The notes below the pieces were generated by a model, which saw only the letters and a program-made list of their open reading frames with translations, made no database searches and was not told the DNA's origin. This document shows, one piece after another, positions 5,075 through 6,043 of a DNA stretch of 6,043 nucleotides. Position 1 is the first letter of the stretch. The number at the start of each line of letters is the position of its first letter. The stretch spans positions 1 to 6,043 of the forward strand of contig JAHWKC010000147.1 of assembly GCA_019348095.1 (NCBI GenBank), written 5' to 3'. A program made the position numbers and the translations under genes. Source of the DNA: Pseudomonadota bacterium. GTDB taxonomy: Bacteria > Pseudomonadota > Gammaproteobacteria > Xanthomonadales > Xanthomonadaceae.

Positions 5075-6043
5075 ATGTCCGTGTCCGCCATCCCCGGGCA
5101 CACCGACTCATCATCCCCTACCGCCGGCGACGCGTCAGCGCCCGGCACCGCCGGCATCGCGTCCAGCGCTCCTTTTGCATTCTGCGATGCCTGCGGTCCT
5201 GAGGCGCGGCCGACCGCGGCGCTGGATCGGGCCGACCACCTGCGCGGGGCGCCCGCCGCGCTGGCCGCGCTGTGGCCGCACGCGCGGGTGCTGCTGCTCG
5301 ACCGGAACGGGCATGCACCGACGGACGCGGCGCAACAGTTGTGGACACCCGCCGGGGCCGAGATCGACAGCGCCGGGGCTCCGGCGGGCGCGGCGTTTCT
5401 GGGCATCGATGCTGATGGGCGCGGCTGGTTCGCGCTGGACGGCGACAGCGCCGGAAAGACGCCGCACACGCTCGATTTGCGCAGTGCGGCGGCGCTGTGG
5501 CCGGCGCGCGAAGCGGCCGCGTTCGCCCAGGCCCGCGCGCTGCAGCACTGGCGCGTGCGACACCGCCATTGCGGCGCCTGCGGCGCGACGGTGGCGATCA
5601 CGCGTGCGGGCTGGGCCGGCCGCTGCACCTCCTGCGCGCTGGAGCACTACCCGCGCACCGATCCGGCAGTGATCGTCGCCGTCGGCGACGGGGAGCGCCT
5701 GCTGCTCGGCCGCCAGTCGGGCTGGCCGGCGCGACGCTATTCGGTGATCGCCGGATTCGTCGAGCCCGGCGAGTCGCTGGAGCAGGCGGTCGCGCGCGAG
5801 GTGATGGAGGAGACGGGTTGGCACGTGGAGCCAGCGTCCCTGAAGATGCTTGGCTTCATCCACGTCCGACACGTCACACCAGTTCCAGAGGATCACCCGT
5901 TTCCGCATCCGAACTTCCTGCAGGTCGTGATGCGCGGAGGGGACCGGGGCGCCAGCCGGCTGGGTCGACTCCGACGGCTGGGTAGAGCGGTCGTGGCTAG
6001 CGTCGATAGAGGAGGCGCAGTCGCTGCCGCTTTCCGGGATCAC
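5075..6043 (+). CDS. nudC: NudC-type NADH pyrophosphatase N-terminal part, chimeric and open at the window end
   Basis: 323 codons from ATG 5075 with no stop before the edge. NudC is a Nudix hydrolase that cleaves NAD(H) and removes NAD caps from RNA. Residues 1-160 hold the variable N-terminal domain; a zinc ribbon follows with Cys166, Cys169, Cys184 and Cys187 (CGACG, CTSCALEHYPRTDPAVIV). The Nudix box is complete at 227-249: Gly227, Glu233, Arg241-Glu242, Glu245, Glu246, Gly248. Identity to NudC ends there. The hallmark SQPWPFPxS motif, expected about ten residues later, is absent. Residues 249-286 (WHVEPASLKMLGFIHVRHVTP, PHPNFLQVV) instead resemble another Nudix family, remembered from Actinobacteria, and the frame shifts near residue 290. 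An additional CxxC (Cys37, Cys40) lies near the N-terminus. The start is one base after erpA. NudC identity is firm up to residue ~247; as assembled, NADH specificity should be lost. Confidence 0.8.
   Translation, partial: MSVSAIPGHTDSSSPTAGDASAPGTAGIASSAPFAFCDACGPEARPTAALDRADHLRGAPAALAALWPHARVLLLDRNGHAPTDAAQQLWTPAGAEIDSAGAPAGAAFLGIDADGRGWFALDGDSAGKTPHTLDLRSAAALWPAREAAAFAQARALQHWRVRHRHCGACGATVAITRAGWAGRCTSCALEHYPRTDPAVIVAVGDGERLLLGRQSGWPARRYSVIAGFVEPGESLEQAVAREVMEETGWHVEPASLKMLGFIHVRHVTPVPEDHPFPHPNFLQVVMRGGDRGASRLGRLRRLGRAVVASVDRGGAVAAAFRDH
5795..5821 (+). other. Chimera junction inside the Nudix box
   Basis: These bases encode REVMEETGW. Upstream codons belong to a NudC-type protein; downstream codons belong to another Nudix family. 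REVxEETG is shared by both families, so the crossover can sit anywhere in it. Codon choice changes after it (CCA, ACA, CTT and CGA appear within the next ~30 codons, rare upstream), which supports a change of source DNA. Confidence 0.6.
5819..6043 (+). pseudogene. Fragment of a second Nudix hydrolase, frameshifted
   Basis: After the junction the frame reads WHVEPASLKMLGFIHVRHVTPVPED and PHPNFLQVVM, the post-Nudix-box part of a hydrolase unlike NudC. From about residue 290 the frame turns into Arg/Gly-rich nonsense. The +1 frame from 5958 reads GWVDSDGWVERSWLASIEEA and onward, a convincing Nudix C-terminal segment. One extra base between about 5935 and 5957, for instance in the GGGG runs at 5938-5942 or 5946-5949, would reconcile the two. 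Whether this is mutation or sequencing error cannot be told. The fragment runs off the window. Confidence 0.6.

Noticed and set aside
5135..6043. 302-codon minus-strand ORF open at the right edge
   Set aside because: It is antisense to the nudC-like frame, whose zinc ribbon and full Nudix box show it is the coding one.

Overview
The window is GC-rich DNA whose central part, about 220 to 5,800, reads as a gammaproteobacterial chromosome of the Xanthomonadaceae type (Lysobacter/Luteimonas/Xanthomonas relatives). The assignment is from remembered family sequences: the RppH C-terminal half, Bfd, Bfr, ErpA and the NudC zinc ribbon all fit this group, as do the CCCGAGT heptamer tract and the dispersed CT-rich intergenic sequence. 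No rRNA, tRNA, CRISPR array or insertion sequence is visible.

Layout. 1-89: a short intergenic stretch with two divergent, apparently leaderless promoters of actinobacterial style. 90-647: a chimeric ORF; its first ~37-43 codons look like the start of an actinobacterial UDPGP-type UTP-glucose-1-phosphate uridylyltransferase, the rest like the C-terminal two thirds of RNA pyrophosphohydrolase RppH without its Nudix box. 648-1,646: an iron-storage block, with a Fur-box promoter, bfd (762-965), bfr (1,127-1,597) and a terminator. 1,751-1,789: heptamer tandem repeat. 1,803-2,396 (minus): a DUF4126-type membrane protein. 2,467-4,497: two paralogous single-pass membrane coiled-coil proteins (DUF6776-like) flanking a bactofilin. 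4,498-4,695: a non-coding gap with a hairpin and repeat-like CT-rich sequence. 4,696-5,073: erpA. 5,075 to the window end: a nudC-like ORF whose NudC identity stops inside the Nudix box at about 5,800-5,820; it continues as a different, probably actinobacterial, Nudix hydrolase that is frameshifted near 5,950.

How the genes work together. bfd and bfr store and release iron: Bfr mineralises it and Bfd delivers electrons to the Bfr haem. erpA uses iron downstream in Fe-S cluster delivery. The bactofilin and its two membrane coiled-coil neighbours look like a cell-envelope scaffold module, and their duplicated-flank arrangement is the best candidate for an undescribed system here. Its function is inferred from context only.

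The main caution is that both ends look foreign to the middle, and each switch falls in an ORF at an E-T-G motif of a Nudix hydrolase. Chimeric assembly at contig ends, joined through short shared sequence, is the simplest explanation; real recombination is the alternative. The outermost ~200 bases on each side should not be used for functional or taxonomic conclusions until this is checked.
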